The notes beneath the pieces were generated by a model, which saw only the letters and a list, made by a program, of their open reading frames with translations, searched no databases and was not told where the DNA came from. Positions 53,323 through 61,169 of a DNA stretch of 64,000 bases are shown here, piece after piece; position 1 is the stretch's first letter; the number at the start of each line of letters is the position of its first letter. Position numbers and translations under genes: made by a program. This DNA comes from an uncultured Prevotella sp. (GTDB taxonomy: Bacteria > Bacteroidota > Bacteroidia > Bacteroidales > Bacteroidaceae): assembly GCA_900316295.1 (NCBI GenBank), contig ONCJ01000012.1, forward strand, positions 1-64,000, written 5' to 3'.

Positions 53323-54627
53323 TTAAAGACTGTTGTGTATCACCACTTTTACACGACTGATGCGTCGTTCTTCAATACCAACCACCTCGAAGGTATATTG
53401 CTTATAGTCTATCTTCTCATGTATGCTGGGAAAATCGCCCTTCAGTTCGAGAAGCAGACCCGCAATCGAGTCGGCGTCACCCTCAACGTCAGCAAACTCG
53501 TCGTCGTCAACATTAATAATCTTGCAGAAGTCGCTAAGTAGCGTCTTTCCTTCAAAGACATAGGTATTGTAGTTCAGTTTTGTATACTGATGTTCCTCTT
53601 CGTCGTATTCGTCGTTTATCTCGCCCACAATCTCTTCCAGTATGTCTTCCATCGTTACGATGCCGCTTGTCCCGCCAAACTCATCCACAACGATAGCTAT
53701 ATGCACCTTGTTCTCTTGGAAGTCGCGCAACAGGTCGTCAATCTTTTTTGTTTCCGGCACGAAATATGGCGGACGTATCAGGCTCTGCCATCTGAATGAA
53801 GCCGACTTGGACAGATGGGGTAACAAGTCCTTAATATACAGTATACCGCGCATGTTGTCCTCGCTGTCTTGGTATACAGGTATTCGTGAATAGTTGTTCT
53901 CCACAATACATTTTAGAACCTCACTGAATGAGGCTTTGATGTCAAGGTCGACGATATCCTGGCGTGATGTCATTATCTCCTTGGCTGTCTCGTCGCCAAA
54001 GCGTATGATGCCCTGAAGCATACTCTGTTCGCCTTTAAGCTCTTCCTTGTCGGTAAGTTCGAGAGCCTGTTCGAGGTCGTCAACACTGAGTTGGCGTGAC
54101 TCCTTCTGGACCACCTTTTCAGCAATCGAGCCACTTCTAATCAAGATATTCTCTAATGGCCAAAAGATAGAGCGGAAAAACATCAGGCTTCCTACGTGGT
54201 TTCGACAAAAGTTTAGTGGGTTCTGCCTGCTATACACCTTTGGCATGATCTCACCAAACAGGAGCAGCAGGAAAGTCAGTATAACGGTAATACACAAGAA
54301 CTCTATCCATGCCTGCTTGAATGTGATGAGTGAGCTAAAGACATAGTTGAAGAGCATGATGATAGTGACATTAACGAAATTGTTGGTAATGAGTATGGTA
54401 GCCAGTGTTCGTTCATTATCTTCTCTAAGTATACTTATTTTCTTGTCTACGGCACTTTTCTCTGGCTGAAGCTCGTTAATGTCGTTTGGTGAAAGGCTGA
54501 AGAAAGCTATCTCTGAGCCGCTGGCAAAAGCTGATACAAAAAGCAGAATAGCAGCCAATGCAGCTGCTATGATGACACCGATGGTCACGGGGTGAAATTC
54601 TATCAAAGTATCTATATTTGCGAACAT
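53323..54627 (-). CDS. gldE: Gliding motility-associated protein GldE (CNNM/CBS family)
   Basis: 434 residues: an N-terminal CNNM/DUF21 membrane domain with about four helices (SAFASGSEIAFFSL at the start), a CBS pair in the middle (SRQDIVDLDIKASF...YSRIPVYQDSEDNMRGILYIKDL and the VDEFGGTSGIVTMEDILEEIVGEI loop), and a CorC/HlyC transporter-associated domain at the C-terminus. GldE supports the lipoprotein GldD in gliding or type IX secretion in flavobacteria; related proteins transport Mg or Co. In a non-gliding Bacteroidales it probably serves secretion or ion transport. Downstream of ssb by 28 nt. Confidence 0.93.
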   Translation of the reverse strand: MFANIDTLIEFHPVTIGVIIAAALAAILLFVSAFASGSEIAFFSLSPNDINELQPEKSAVDKKISILREDNERTLATILITNNFVNVTIIMLFNYVFSSLITFKQAWIEFLCITVILTFLLLLFGEIMPKVYSRQNPLNFCRNHVGSLMFFRSIFWPLENILIRSGSIAEKVVQKESRQLSVDDLEQALELTDKEELKGEQSMLQGIIRFGDETAKEIMTSRQDIVDLDIKASFSEVLKCIVENNYSRIPVYQDSEDNMRGILYIKDLLPHLSKSASFRWQSLIRPPYFVPETKKIDDLLRDFQENKVHIAIVVDEFGGTSGIVTMEDILEEIVGEINDEYDEEEHQYTKLNYNTYVFEGKTLLSDFCKIINVDDDEFADVEGDADSIAGLLLELKGDFPSIHEKIDYKQYTFEVVGIEERRISRVKVVIHNSL

Positions 54628-54655
54628 ATATACTCTACTTATAGCTTATTTTTTT

Positions 54656-55075
54656 TTAGAATGGAGCGTCTTCGTTGGAAGAAGTTGGCTGGTTGTTGTC
54701 TGCTTTACTCTCAGAAGTGTTCTCTGATGGTGACGCAGAGTCGTTTCTCTTTGGTGTAAGCAGCTCCATGTTGTCAACATAGATTTCCGTCACATATTTC
54801 TTCACACCGTTCTTGTCATCATACGAACGTGTGCGCAACCTGCCTTCAACATACAGTTTGTCACCCTTATGTACGTACTTCTCTACTATTTTTGCCAATT
54901 GCCTATAGAACACCAGATTATGCCAGTCTGTACGATCAGGCACCTGAGTTCCGTTTTGAAGTGTATATCCTCGTTCTGTTGTGGCAAGTCTGACTTGTGC
55001 CACAGCCTGGTCAGCATCGTAGTAGCGAACGTCAGGATCAACCCCAACATTGCCGATAAGCATTACTTTATTCAT
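54656..55075 (-). CDS. ssb: Single-stranded DNA-binding protein
   Basis: 139 residues. The N-terminal OB fold (NKVMLIGNVGVDPDVRYYD, WHNLVFYRQLAKIVEKYVHKGDKLYVEGRLRTRSYDDKNG) is followed by a disordered Ser/Asn/Gln linker and the acidic C-terminal peptide NEDAPF, which recruits replication and repair partners. Acts as a tetramer in replication. The linker is short. Located between an uncharacterised 181-residue gene and gldE. Confidence 0.97.
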   Translation of the reverse strand: MNKVMLIGNVGVDPDVRYYDADQAVAQVRLATTERGYTLQNGTQVPDRTDWHNLVFYRQLAKIVEKYVHKGDKLYVEGRLRTRSYDDKNGVKKYVTEIYVDNMELLTPKRNDSASPSENTSESKADNNQPTSSNEDAPF

Positions 55076-55099
55076 GTCAATATTGTCTTTGATGGTTAG

Positions 55100-55645
55100 T
55101 TATTTCCACATTCCAAGATATTGGAACCTAAAGTTTTTACCTTTTGCTGCGGGAAACTGACTGCGTTTGTCGACACATCCCCTCAGGTATTCTACTATTC
55201 TGTTGTAGCAATCGATGCCAGAATTAGCCTTACAACGAGCGACAAAACGCGTGTCACGGTATTCACATTTACCTGTTGCGGGACGTACCACAACTCTCTT
55301 AAAGTCGATTGTACCCTCATACCATCCTGGCATCTCCTGATTTAGCCGTTGGATTGCCATATTTGTTTCCTTTGCCGTTCCCGATGCGTCAAGTGAAGAG
55401 CGCAGAGCTTTCTTTTGCTTAAAGTCGAGCATGGTTTTAGCTTCTGTCTTTATAATGATAAAATAAACCCTTGGCCTTACCTTGTATCTCTTTGGGTAGA
55501 GCACATCGCTATCCGCATACTCGCGTACATCTTCTTCCATCTCAGGTGTGACTTGGACGTCTGGAAGCGAATTAAGAAAATTGAGTGCCTGGTCAGCATT
55601 TTCTACAAGTGTCTCATTATCAAAAAAGCGAAGGTATAAATTCAT
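55100..55645 (-). CDS. Uncharacterised 181-residue protein
   Basis: No signal peptide or membrane segment. The first half is acidic (EMEEDVREYADSD), the second half is basic and contains three cysteines (KCEY, ARCKA, GCVDK) and an aromatic end (FRFQYLGMWK). I do not recognise the family. It sits 102 nt after the last tRNA and 24 nt before ssb, so it probably belongs to the same transcript; a nucleic-acid role is a guess from the neighbours and the positive charge. Confidence 0.7.
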   Translation of the reverse strand: MNLYLRFFDNETLVENADQALNFLNSLPDVQVTPEMEEDVREYADSDVLYPKRYKVRPRVYFIIIKTEAKTMLDFKQKKALRSSLDASGTAKETNMAIQRLNQEMPGWYEGTIDFKRVVVRPATGKCEYRDTRFVARCKANSGIDCYNRIVEYLRGCVDKRSQFPAAKGKNFRFQYLGMWK

Positions 55646-55747
55646 GTGGTATAAGTTTCAAAATAATTTTTCAACAAAAAGCCTTAGGCTATAATTTTTA
55701 AAAGAGGTGTAAAAATAATGGGTGCTTGTCGGGCTAAGATAAGTGTG

Positions 55748-55820
55748 AGCGGAAAACGGGACTCGGACCCGCGACCCCAACCTTGGCAAGGTTGTGCTCT
55801 ACCAACTGAGCTATTTCCGC
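55748..55820 (-). tRNA. tRNA-Gly (GCC), second copy
   Basis: 73 nt. Acceptor GCGGAAA/TTTCCGC, D-arm AGCTCAGTTGGTAGAGC, anticodon loop with GCC, T-arm GGTCCGAGTCC. CCA is not encoded. The sequence is identical to the copy at 56073-56145. Confidence 0.97.
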
Positions 55821-55833
55821 CTAGAAAATTAAG

Positions 55834-55917
55834 TGAAGAGGAGGAGACTCGAACTCCCACGTCGCAATTGACACTACCCCCTCAAAGTAGCGCGTCTACC
55901 AATTCCGCCACCTCTCC
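55834..55917 (-). tRNA. tRNA-Leu (GAG)
   Basis: 84 nt with the long variable arm of a class II tRNA. Acceptor GGAGAGG/CCTCTTC (one G-U), D-arm GGCGGAATTGGTAGACGC, anticodon GAG in loop TTGAGGG. CCA is not encoded. Confidence 0.95.
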
Positions 55918-55944
55918 AACTAAAAGTTATCTGAATAAAAAGAG

Positions 55945-56026
55945 TGCCCAGAACAGGACTCGAACCTGCACGCCTCGCGGCACACGCACCTGAAACGTGC
56001 GCGTCTACCAATTCCGCCACCTGGGC
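55945..56026 (-). tRNA. tRNA-Leu (CAG)
   Basis: 82 nt, class II. Acceptor GCCCAGG/TCTGGGC (one G-U), anticodon CAG in loop TTCAGGT, long variable arm TGTGCCGCGAGGCGT. CCA is not encoded. Confidence 0.95.
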
Positions 56027-56072
56027 ATTGAGAACTAAGTCTCTATTGGATTTTTATTCAGAATGTAAAGTG

Positions 56073-56145
56073 AGCGGAAAACGGGACTCGGACCCGCGAC
56101 CCCAACCTTGGCAAGGTTGTGCTCTACCAACTGAGCTATTTCCGC
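56073..56145 (-). tRNA. tRNA-Gly (GCC), first copy
   Basis: 73 nt, identical to 55748-55820, so the cluster is bracketed by a duplicated gene. It is first in the precursor transcript. Confidence 0.97.
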
Positions 56146-56175
56146 CTTTCTAAAGCATTTCGCTAAATGCGGTTG

Positions 56176-56206
56176 CAAAGGTAATATTTATTTCCGACTC
56201 TGCAAA
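56176..56206 (-). promoter_or_regulatory. Promoter of the tRNA cluster
   Basis: TTTG (56203-56206), 19 bp, TACCTTTG (56176-56183), the best promoter match in the window. It drives Gly-Leu-Leu-Gly tRNAs and probably runs on into the 181-residue gene, ssb and gldE. Confidence 0.88.
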
Positions 56207-56236
56207 TTTTTTCTATTGTTTTTTTCAAAAAACTTT

Positions 56237-57415
56237 TCAATCCATCCTTTTCTTATAGTCTTCATAAGTGTATTCGCGTAGCACCTCGACAGTACCATCT
56301 TCGTGAAGCATAGCTATTTGCGGATGGTCTATACCGTTAAACATATTAGTCTTGACGGTTGTGTAATGTATCATGTCGTCAAACACTATCGTCTCGCCTA
56401 TTTCGAGAGGATGGTCGAATTGCCAACCGTCGATGAAGTCACCACTCAGGCAGCTATTCCCTCCCAAACGGTATATATAGCCGTTCCGCTGGGAGTCTTC
56501 TTGCCCAGTCTGGCGGTCTATAGTAGTCGCATTCAGCACTGTTGGCTTGTATGGCATCTCAAGGCAGTCTGGCATGTGACACGTAAAGCTCACATCAAGT
56601 ATTGCGGTCTTTATACCATGATCTTCCACAATGTCGACGACATGTGCTACGAGCACTCCCGTCTGCCACGCAAAGGCGCTGCCAGGTTCGAGTATGATTC
56701 GTAGATGTGGATAACGCTTGTGGAGTCCCTGCATCAGTTCCACCAGTAGCTCGCGGTCATATTCCTTGTGCGTCATCAGGTGGCCGCCACCCAGATTGAG
56801 CCAAGATATCTGAGGGAACCACTTCGCAAACTTCTCCTCCACATGTACCAGTGTGCGCTGGAGCACATCTGCCCCACTCTCACAATGACAATGACAATGG
56901 AAACCGTCTATACCTTCGGGAAGTCTCTCGGGCAGTCTTTCCGCACTTATGCCGAAACGAGTACCAGGGGCACAGGGATTGTATAGCAGAGTCTCCACCT
57001 CAGAATATTCTGGATTTATTCGTAGTCCGAGGCTTACGTGAGGATTGGCATGTCTCGCCCTGTCCCTATATATATAATATTGTGTAAGCGAGTTGAAGGT
57101 GAGATGAGACGAACATCTGGCTATCTCGTCAATAGTATCATCGGTGTAAGCCGGCGAATATGTGTGGGCGGGTGATCCAAACTCCTCCTTGGCAAGTCGT
57201 GCCTCGTAGAGTGAGCTTGCCGTGGTGGCGCGTATGTATTGGCGAAACAGCGGGAACGTCTTCCAAAGCGCAAAAGCCTTGAATGCGAGAATTATCTCTA
57301 CGTCCGCTCTCTTGGCAATATCTGAGATCACTTCAAGATTGTGTCTCAGCAGCTTCTCCTCCAGCAGATAAGTAGGCTTCTTCAGTCCTTTCAATACACC
57401 TTTTTCTTTTTCCAT
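56237..57415 (-). CDS. nspC: Carboxynorspermidine decarboxylase
   Basis: 392 residues, a PLP fold III decarboxylase. It converts carboxynorspermidine or carboxyspermidine to the polyamine in the alternative spermidine pathway common in Bacteroidetes. The PLP lysine lies in ILAFKAFALW, the glycine-rich phosphate loop in WLNLGGGHLMT, the EPGSAF motif follows, and the catalytic cysteine of the second subunit side is in GNSCLSGDF. The partner dehydrogenase gene is not in the window. Divergent from the thiamine-type gene across a repeat. Confidence 0.96.
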   Translation of the reverse strand: MEKEKGVLKGLKKPTYLLEEKLLRHNLEVISDIAKRADVEIILAFKAFALWKTFPLFRQYIRATTASSLYEARLAKEEFGSPAHTYSPAYTDDTIDEIARCSSHLTFNSLTQYYIYRDRARHANPHVSLGLRINPEYSEVETLLYNPCAPGTRFGISAERLPERLPEGIDGFHCHCHCESGADVLQRTLVHVEEKFAKWFPQISWLNLGGGHLMTHKEYDRELLVELMQGLHKRYPHLRIILEPGSAFAWQTGVLVAHVVDIVEDHGIKTAILDVSFTCHMPDCLEMPYKPTVLNATTIDRQTGQEDSQRNGYIYRLGGNSCLSGDFIDGWQFDHPLEIGETIVFDDMIHYTTVKTNMFNGIDHPQIAMLHEDGTVEVLREYTYEDYKKRMD

Positions 57416-57431
57416 TTCTTTTTAATATTAT

Positions 57432-57600
57432 TCAAGTTTCGCAAGCTCCGCTTGCCTTGAAGATAAAAGGAGATAGAAGAAGACAGAAGGAGATAAAAGA
57501 CATTAGTTTTGTGGCAGAAACAGGACAGACATAGTATTGTCCTCTATCTTCCGCCGCTGAAAAGCGGCTATCTTCCTTTATCTTCCTATATCTACTTAAC
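57432..57600. repeat. Mosaic intergenic repeat, copy 6 (GGAGATAAA variant)
   Basis: Starts with CAAGTTTCGCAAGCTCCGCTTGCCTTG (20-base core forms a GCAAGC/GCTTGC hairpin), continues with GGAGATAAAA/GGAGATAGAAG units instead of GGAGTTAAA, contains CCGCTGAAAAGCGG and ends with inverted CTTCCTTTATCTTCC units. The other copies have the same design with a different word. Confidence 0.75.
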
Positions 57601-57626
57601 ATGCGAAAAGATTGGTATAAAATTCA

Positions 57627-57634
57627 TACTTTTG
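57627..57634 (+). promoter_or_regulatory. -7 element of the thiamine-phosphate-synthase-like/prs operon
   Basis: TACTTTTG on the plus strand, 26 nt before the ATG at 57661. No -33 TTTG at 19-20 bp. Confidence 0.5.
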
Positions 57635-57660
57635 CAGTTGAAAAAATAATTATCGTACGA

Positions 57661-58269
57661 ATGAAGCTCGTAATATTGACAAAGTCCACCTTCTTTGTAG
57701 AAGAAGACAAGATACTTGCAGCTCTCTTTGATGAAGGGTTGGACTGTCTACACCTATATAAGCCAGGTAGTTCGCCTATGTATTCTGAACGCCTACTGTC
57801 ACTCCTGCCGCGCTCATGCCACAACAAGATAACCGTTCATGAACATTTCTACCTGAAGTCCGAATACGGCCTTGCAGGGATTCATATTGATGACTTCTCA
57901 TCGGCAGTTCCTTCCGGCTACAAGGGAAAGATCAGCATGAACTGTTCGGACATAAGCAAGTTGAAGGAGACGAAAAAACAATCTCACTACGTATTCCTGA
58001 AGAACATCTTTGACTGCATAGAATTTCCTGAACAGAAATCGAGCTTCTCCATGCAAGAACTGGAGACAGCCGCCCAACTTGGACTCATAGATAAGAAGGT
58101 ATATGCCATGGGAGGAATGACCTATGACAATATTCGCCTTGCACGCGATTTCGGCTTTGGAGGCGTAGTCATCTGCGGAGATTTGTGGAACAGATTCGAT
58201 ATACACAGTCAGGTAGACTTCAAAAACATCCTGAATCACTTTGAGCGACTCAGGAAGGCTGTTGAGTAG
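57661..58269 (+). CDS. Thiamine-phosphate synthase-like protein
   Basis: 202 residues from the ATG at 57661; an ATG 60 nt earlier precedes the promoter box. It has the TIM-barrel of the ThiE/TenI family (MKLVILTKSTFF, GIHIDD, SMNCSDISKL, VYAMGGMTYDNIRLARDFGFGGVVICG). Compared with true ThiE it is weakly conserved at the pyrimidine and diphosphate sites, and no other thiamine gene or TPP riboswitch is near, so the assigned activity is uncertain. It lies 37 nt upstream of prs and shares its transcript. Confidence 0.78.
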   Translation: MKLVILTKSTFFVEEDKILAALFDEGLDCLHLYKPGSSPMYSERLLSLLPRSCHNKITVHEHFYLKSEYGLAGIHIDDFSSAVPSGYKGKISMNCSDISKLKETKKQSHYVFLKNIFDCIEFPEQKSSFSMQELETAAQLGLIDKKVYAMGGMTYDNIRLARDFGFGGVVICGDLWNRFDIHSQVDFKNILNHFERLRKAVE

Positions 58270-58306
58270 ACAATACACATTATATATTATAATACACATA
58301 AAAACA

Positions 58307-59245
58307 ATGAGTGAGAAAAGTTCTTATCTGGTATTTTCAGGAACAAAAACAAGGTATCTGGCAGAGAGAATCTGTCAGAGTCTCGGTTGTCCGCTTGGTA
58401 AACTGTTGATAACAAAATTCTCCGACGGAGAGTTTGCAGTGAGTTACGAGGAGTCGATTCGTGGTCGTGACGTCTTTCTAGTACAAAGCACATTCCCCAA
58501 TTCCGACAATCTCATGGAGCTTTTGCTGATGATTGACGCGGCAAAACGTGCCTCAGCCCGTAACATCATCGCCGTGATACCCTATTTCGGATGGGCTCGT
58601 CAGGACCGCAAGGACAAGCCACGTGTCAGCATTGGCGCCAAGCTGGTGGCTGACCTGCTGAGTGTTGCTGGTATCAACCGAGTGATAACGATGGATCTGC
58701 ATGCCGACCAGATTCAGGGATTCTTCGATGTGCCAGTCGACCACCTCTATGCCTCGGGCGTCATCCTGCCCTACCTCCAGAGTCTGAAACTCGACAACCT
58801 GTGCATCGCCTCACCAGATGTAGGCGGAAGTAAGCGTGCCAATTCATACGCCAAGTACCTGGGATGTCCCCTCGTACTATGCAACAAGACTCGTGCCCGT
58901 GCCAATGTGGTAGAGAGCATGCAGATCATTGGAGACGTGAAGGGCAAGAACGTTGTCATCGTCGACGACATGGTAGATACAGCCGGTACCATCACCAAGG
59001 CGGCAGACATCATGAAGGAAGCTGGAGCCAACAGCGTCAGGGCATGTGCCTCACACTGTGTTATGAGTGGTCCTGCCAGCGACAGAGTACAGGATTCCGC
59101 ACTCGAGGAGATCGTCTTCACCGACTCCATACCATATACCGACCGTTGTGCTAAGGTAAAGCAGCTCTCCGTTGCCGACCTTTTTGCCGAGACTATCCGC
59201 AGGGTCGTAGCAAACGAGAGCATCAGTTCGCAATATCTTCTGTAA
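58307..59245 (+). CDS. prs: Ribose-phosphate pyrophosphokinase
   Basis: 312 residues from the ATG at 58307. It makes PRPP from ribose 5-phosphate and ATP, the entry metabolite for nucleotides, His and Trp. The catalytic region WARQDRKDKPR, the PRPP loop VVIVDDMVDTAGTI and the metal site DLHADQIQGFFD are all intact. This is the class I hexameric type. A strong terminator follows. Confidence 0.97.
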   Translation: MSEKSSYLVFSGTKTRYLAERICQSLGCPLGKLLITKFSDGEFAVSYEESIRGRDVFLVQSTFPNSDNLMELLLMIDAAKRASARNIIAVIPYFGWARQDRKDKPRVSIGAKLVADLLSVAGINRVITMDLHADQIQGFFDVPVDHLYASGVILPYLQSLKLDNLCIASPDVGGSKRANSYAKYLGCPLVLCNKTRARANVVESMQIIGDVKGKNVVIVDDMVDTAGTITKAADIMKEAGANSVRACASHCVMSGPASDRVQDSALEEIVFTDSIPYTDRCAKVKQLSVADLFAETIRRVVANESISSQYLL

Positions 59246-59275
59246 GGAGATGAGGAGGCTACTCAACTACTAAAG

Positions 59276-59318
59276 GAAGAGGGTGCGGTCAGATTGACGT
59301 ACCCTCTTCTTTTTTTTG
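59276..59318 (+). terminator. Rho-independent terminator of prs
   Basis: GAAGAGGGT and ACCCTCTTC form a perfect 9-bp stem (59276-59284, 59301-59309), followed by eight T. It sits 31 nt after the prs stop codon. Confidence 0.92.
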
Positions 59319-59337
59319 ATTTCGATTGCTATTTTTT

Positions 59338-59482
59338 TACTCAATTTTCGGAAGCTCTGCTTCCTTAGGGGGCAGGGAGCAAGGGGCAGGGGGCAAGAGC
59401 ACTATTCTCTTGCTGAATAATCTTTCTATTCAAGAGGCAAAATCTATCCTCTTGCCCCCTGCTCCCTGCTCCCTGCCCCTAA
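59338..59482. repeat. Mosaic intergenic repeat, copy 7: GC-rich inverted repeat
   Basis: CTCAATTTTCGGAAGC hairpin head as in copy 1, then arms of 32-33 nt (59367-59399, GGGGGCAGGGAGCAAGGGGC.. and 59449-59480, CTCTTGCCCCCTGCTCCCTG..) around a 49-nt AT-rich loop. The arms pair almost completely and would make a very stable hairpin. Copy 1 has only the left arm. Confidence 0.8.
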
Positions 59483-59546
59483 TAATTTTTTAGTTTTATT
59501 GGACGGGTGGACGGTGGACGCTTTATATCCCTATGATTTACACATT

Positions 59547-59825
59547 TTACTTACTCTTTCTCAAATGCTTTTGATATGCTTCCAATATCTCCGAAGACAA
59601 ATCATCAGCCGCAAAATAGGGTATATCTACGCCGAATGCCTTACTGAGCGATTCCAGTTCTTCTTCGTTGCGGTCGTATAACCAATTGTTGCGAATCCAT
59701 AAACCGAGGGTAAAATGAAACTCGAAAAGGTCTTCCGCTTCTACGATAGCCTTTTTGTCTGCCTCACTCAGCATTTCGTCCAACAGAGCAAAACATTCTT
59801 TCTTCGTCTTTGGCTTATTCTCCAT
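59547..59825 (-). CDS. DUF6794-like small protein
   Basis: 92 residues from the ATG at 59825. The central pattern EMLSEADKKAIVEAEDLFEFHFTLGLWIRNNWLY is what I associate with DUF6794: an acidic helix, then LGxWIRNNW. Cytoplasmic, function unknown. It is the second gene of a unit with the GIY-YIG protein upstream (20 nt gap). The pair lies in the accessory region close to a broken receptor gene. Confidence 0.65.
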   Translation of the reverse strand: MENKPKTKKECFALLDEMLSEADKKAIVEAEDLFEFHFTLGLWIRNNWLYDRNEEELESLSKAFGVDIPYFAADDLSSEILEAYQKHLRKSK

Positions 59826-59845
59826 AATACACAATGTTTAGACCT

Positions 59846-60475
59846 TTATTCTTCGAACGGATAAGTTTCGTCGTAAATGTCGCTGAGAAGTCTTTCCTTA
59901 TAGAGCCAATGAGCACCGGGGGCAATGTGCTTGACCTTGTAGCCTTTCAACTTGGCAGAGAGTGAACTGATAGAAGTTTCCTCACCCTCATAGCTTATTC
60001 TCCGTTCCGATACAATCGTAACGGTTATCGTCGGGTCGTCTTTCCATTGCAGTACATCACCCTTTTGCATTCCCATTTCGTAGAAGTTAAGCGGTGGACG
60101 ATGAATCTGTGCCTTTGCCGATGCAGCCTTATCGTCATCAGTCAAGTCGCTTTCTATTTCGTCGCTCACTTCTTCCGTTACGTCGGTATGGTGGAATAGT
60201 TCAAGAATGGCCTTGGCCTGTTCCACTTGTATACGGAAGAACTCACGGTTGGCATTGATGCGCTGCGGAGTAAAGGCCGTGTGCAGGGCTTTCTCAATCT
60301 TGGTGCAGTCGCCTTTCTTCACCTTGCAAGCAAACTGGCACTCAAAGGGAACAGGAACGCCCGTTGTATAGAGCTCCTTCATCCTTTTGTCTATATCTTC
60401 CTGTGTCATCATGCCAATCTTCACAAGACCAGGCATTACGGGATTGGTTAAAAGATAAACTATTCCGTAGTTCAT
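59846..60475 (-). CDS. GIY-YIG nuclease family protein (T5orf172/MUG113-like)
   Basis: 209 residues. The N-terminal 90 residues carry the GIY-YIG-like core of the T5orf172 group: GIVYLLTNPVMPGLVKIGMM, then the R in DKRMKELY, and EKALHTAFTPQRINANREFF. An acidic linker leads to a C-terminal domain of about 90 residues (GMQKGDVLQWKDDPTITVTI) of unknown type. These proteins may cleave DNA, and are common in accessory regions and near restriction or phage genes. It is paired with the DUF6794-like gene and has a promoter with a flanking inverted repeat. Confidence 0.82.
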   Translation of the reverse strand: MNYGIVYLLTNPVMPGLVKIGMMTQEDIDKRMKELYTTGVPVPFECQFACKVKKGDCTKIEKALHTAFTPQRINANREFFRIQVEQAKAILELFHHTDVTEEVSDEIESDLTDDDKAASAKAQIHRPPLNFYEMGMQKGDVLQWKDDPTITVTIVSERRISYEGEETSISSLSAKLKGYKVKHIAPGAHWLYKERLLSDIYDETYPFEE

Positions 60476-60548
60476 AATTAACCTAAATTCCGCAGCACTT
60501 TAGTTTAACTATCTTTATAAGTTCCTGAGCAACAAAATGTTGCCTGGA

Positions 60549-60623
60549 TTTTGCCATGTCAGATTTTTCGCTTACCTTAGTGCTGCGTTTAACGACAAGC
60601 AAAATCATCAATGACATGGCAAA
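60549..60623. promoter_or_regulatory. Inverted repeat overlapping the promoter of the GIY-YIG gene
   Basis: TTTGCCATGTCA (from 60550) and TGACATGGCAAA (60612-60623) are perfect 12-bp arms separated by about 50 bp. The right arm includes most of the -7 box, so the repeat could be an operator pair or could fold in the leader. Confidence 0.5.
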
Positions 60624-60651
60624 GGTATAAAAACAGTCGTAAAACACCAAA
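60620..60651 (-). promoter_or_regulatory. Promoter of the GIY-YIG/DUF6794 unit
   Basis: TTTG (60648-60651), 20 bp, TACCTTTG (60620-60627) on the minus strand, 145 nt before the GIY-YIG ATG. Confidence 0.7.
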
Positions 60652-60664
60652 AAACTGGAGATGA

Positions 60665-60829
60665 AAAATAGCCTGCAAATTGAGCTATACGCCGCAATTT
60701 TCCTGTCTCTTAGGTCCGATTATCGACAAAGTACTGGGTCTCCGGTGTACGTCATTCGGCTATCAATACAGCGAGATTGTGGGGTCGTTGTCAAGCGTTT
60801 ACTTCTGTTGTGGTGACTGTGAATCATAG
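60665..60829 (+). pseudogene. Fragment of an IS1380-type transposase
   Basis: A 54-codon stretch without its own start, in the plus frame, reads PIIDKVLGLRCTSFGYQYSE and then VGSLSSVYFCCGDCE before a stop. This resembles the N-terminal part of Bacteroides IS1380-family transposases, as I recall them (GYQYSEI..SL..VYFCGGDC). The catalytic domain is gone. The assignment rests on a short recalled motif. It marks an old insertion in the accessory region; no terminal repeats were found. Confidence 0.45.
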
Positions 60830-61117
60830 GGACAGATATGTCCCCCGTCAGTCTTCCGTCGTATTCGAGTTTGTCCCTTGTAAAGTAATGCTGGTTTCGT
60901 AGCCGGAAGATAAAAGGTTTAGTTTAGGTTATGGATATTTAATATGGGAATAAACTAAACCGAACCTTATCCAGTTAAACCGACCTTCCCCTTTCTCTCT
61001 TTTGGACGGCAAAAACTGTTGTAGTTCCACATGTGGTTTGGAGAGCAATTCTGCAAATGATGATTCGATGATGATTTCAATCACCATCAAATCATTAGTT
61101 CTAATATCAGGCTTGAC

Positions 61118-61161
61118 GTACAAATCTACCACATTCTTTCGTTGATGTAGTAGATTTGTAC
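61118..61161. repeat. Perfect 12-bp inverted repeat near the broken receptor gene
   Basis: GTACAAATCTAC (61118-61129) and GTAGATTTGTAC (61150-61161) with a 20-nt spacer, just after the last codons of the receptor fragment. No T-run follows, so it is not a standard terminator; it may be the end of a lost mobile element. Confidence 0.6.
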
Positions 61162-61169
61162 AAGAACCT

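Noticed and set aside
57435-57660. TPP riboswitch upstream of the thiamine-type gene
   Set aside because: No CTGAGA/ACCTGA-type conserved core is seen; the stretch is a mosaic repeat and then a promoter with a leader of about 20 nt.
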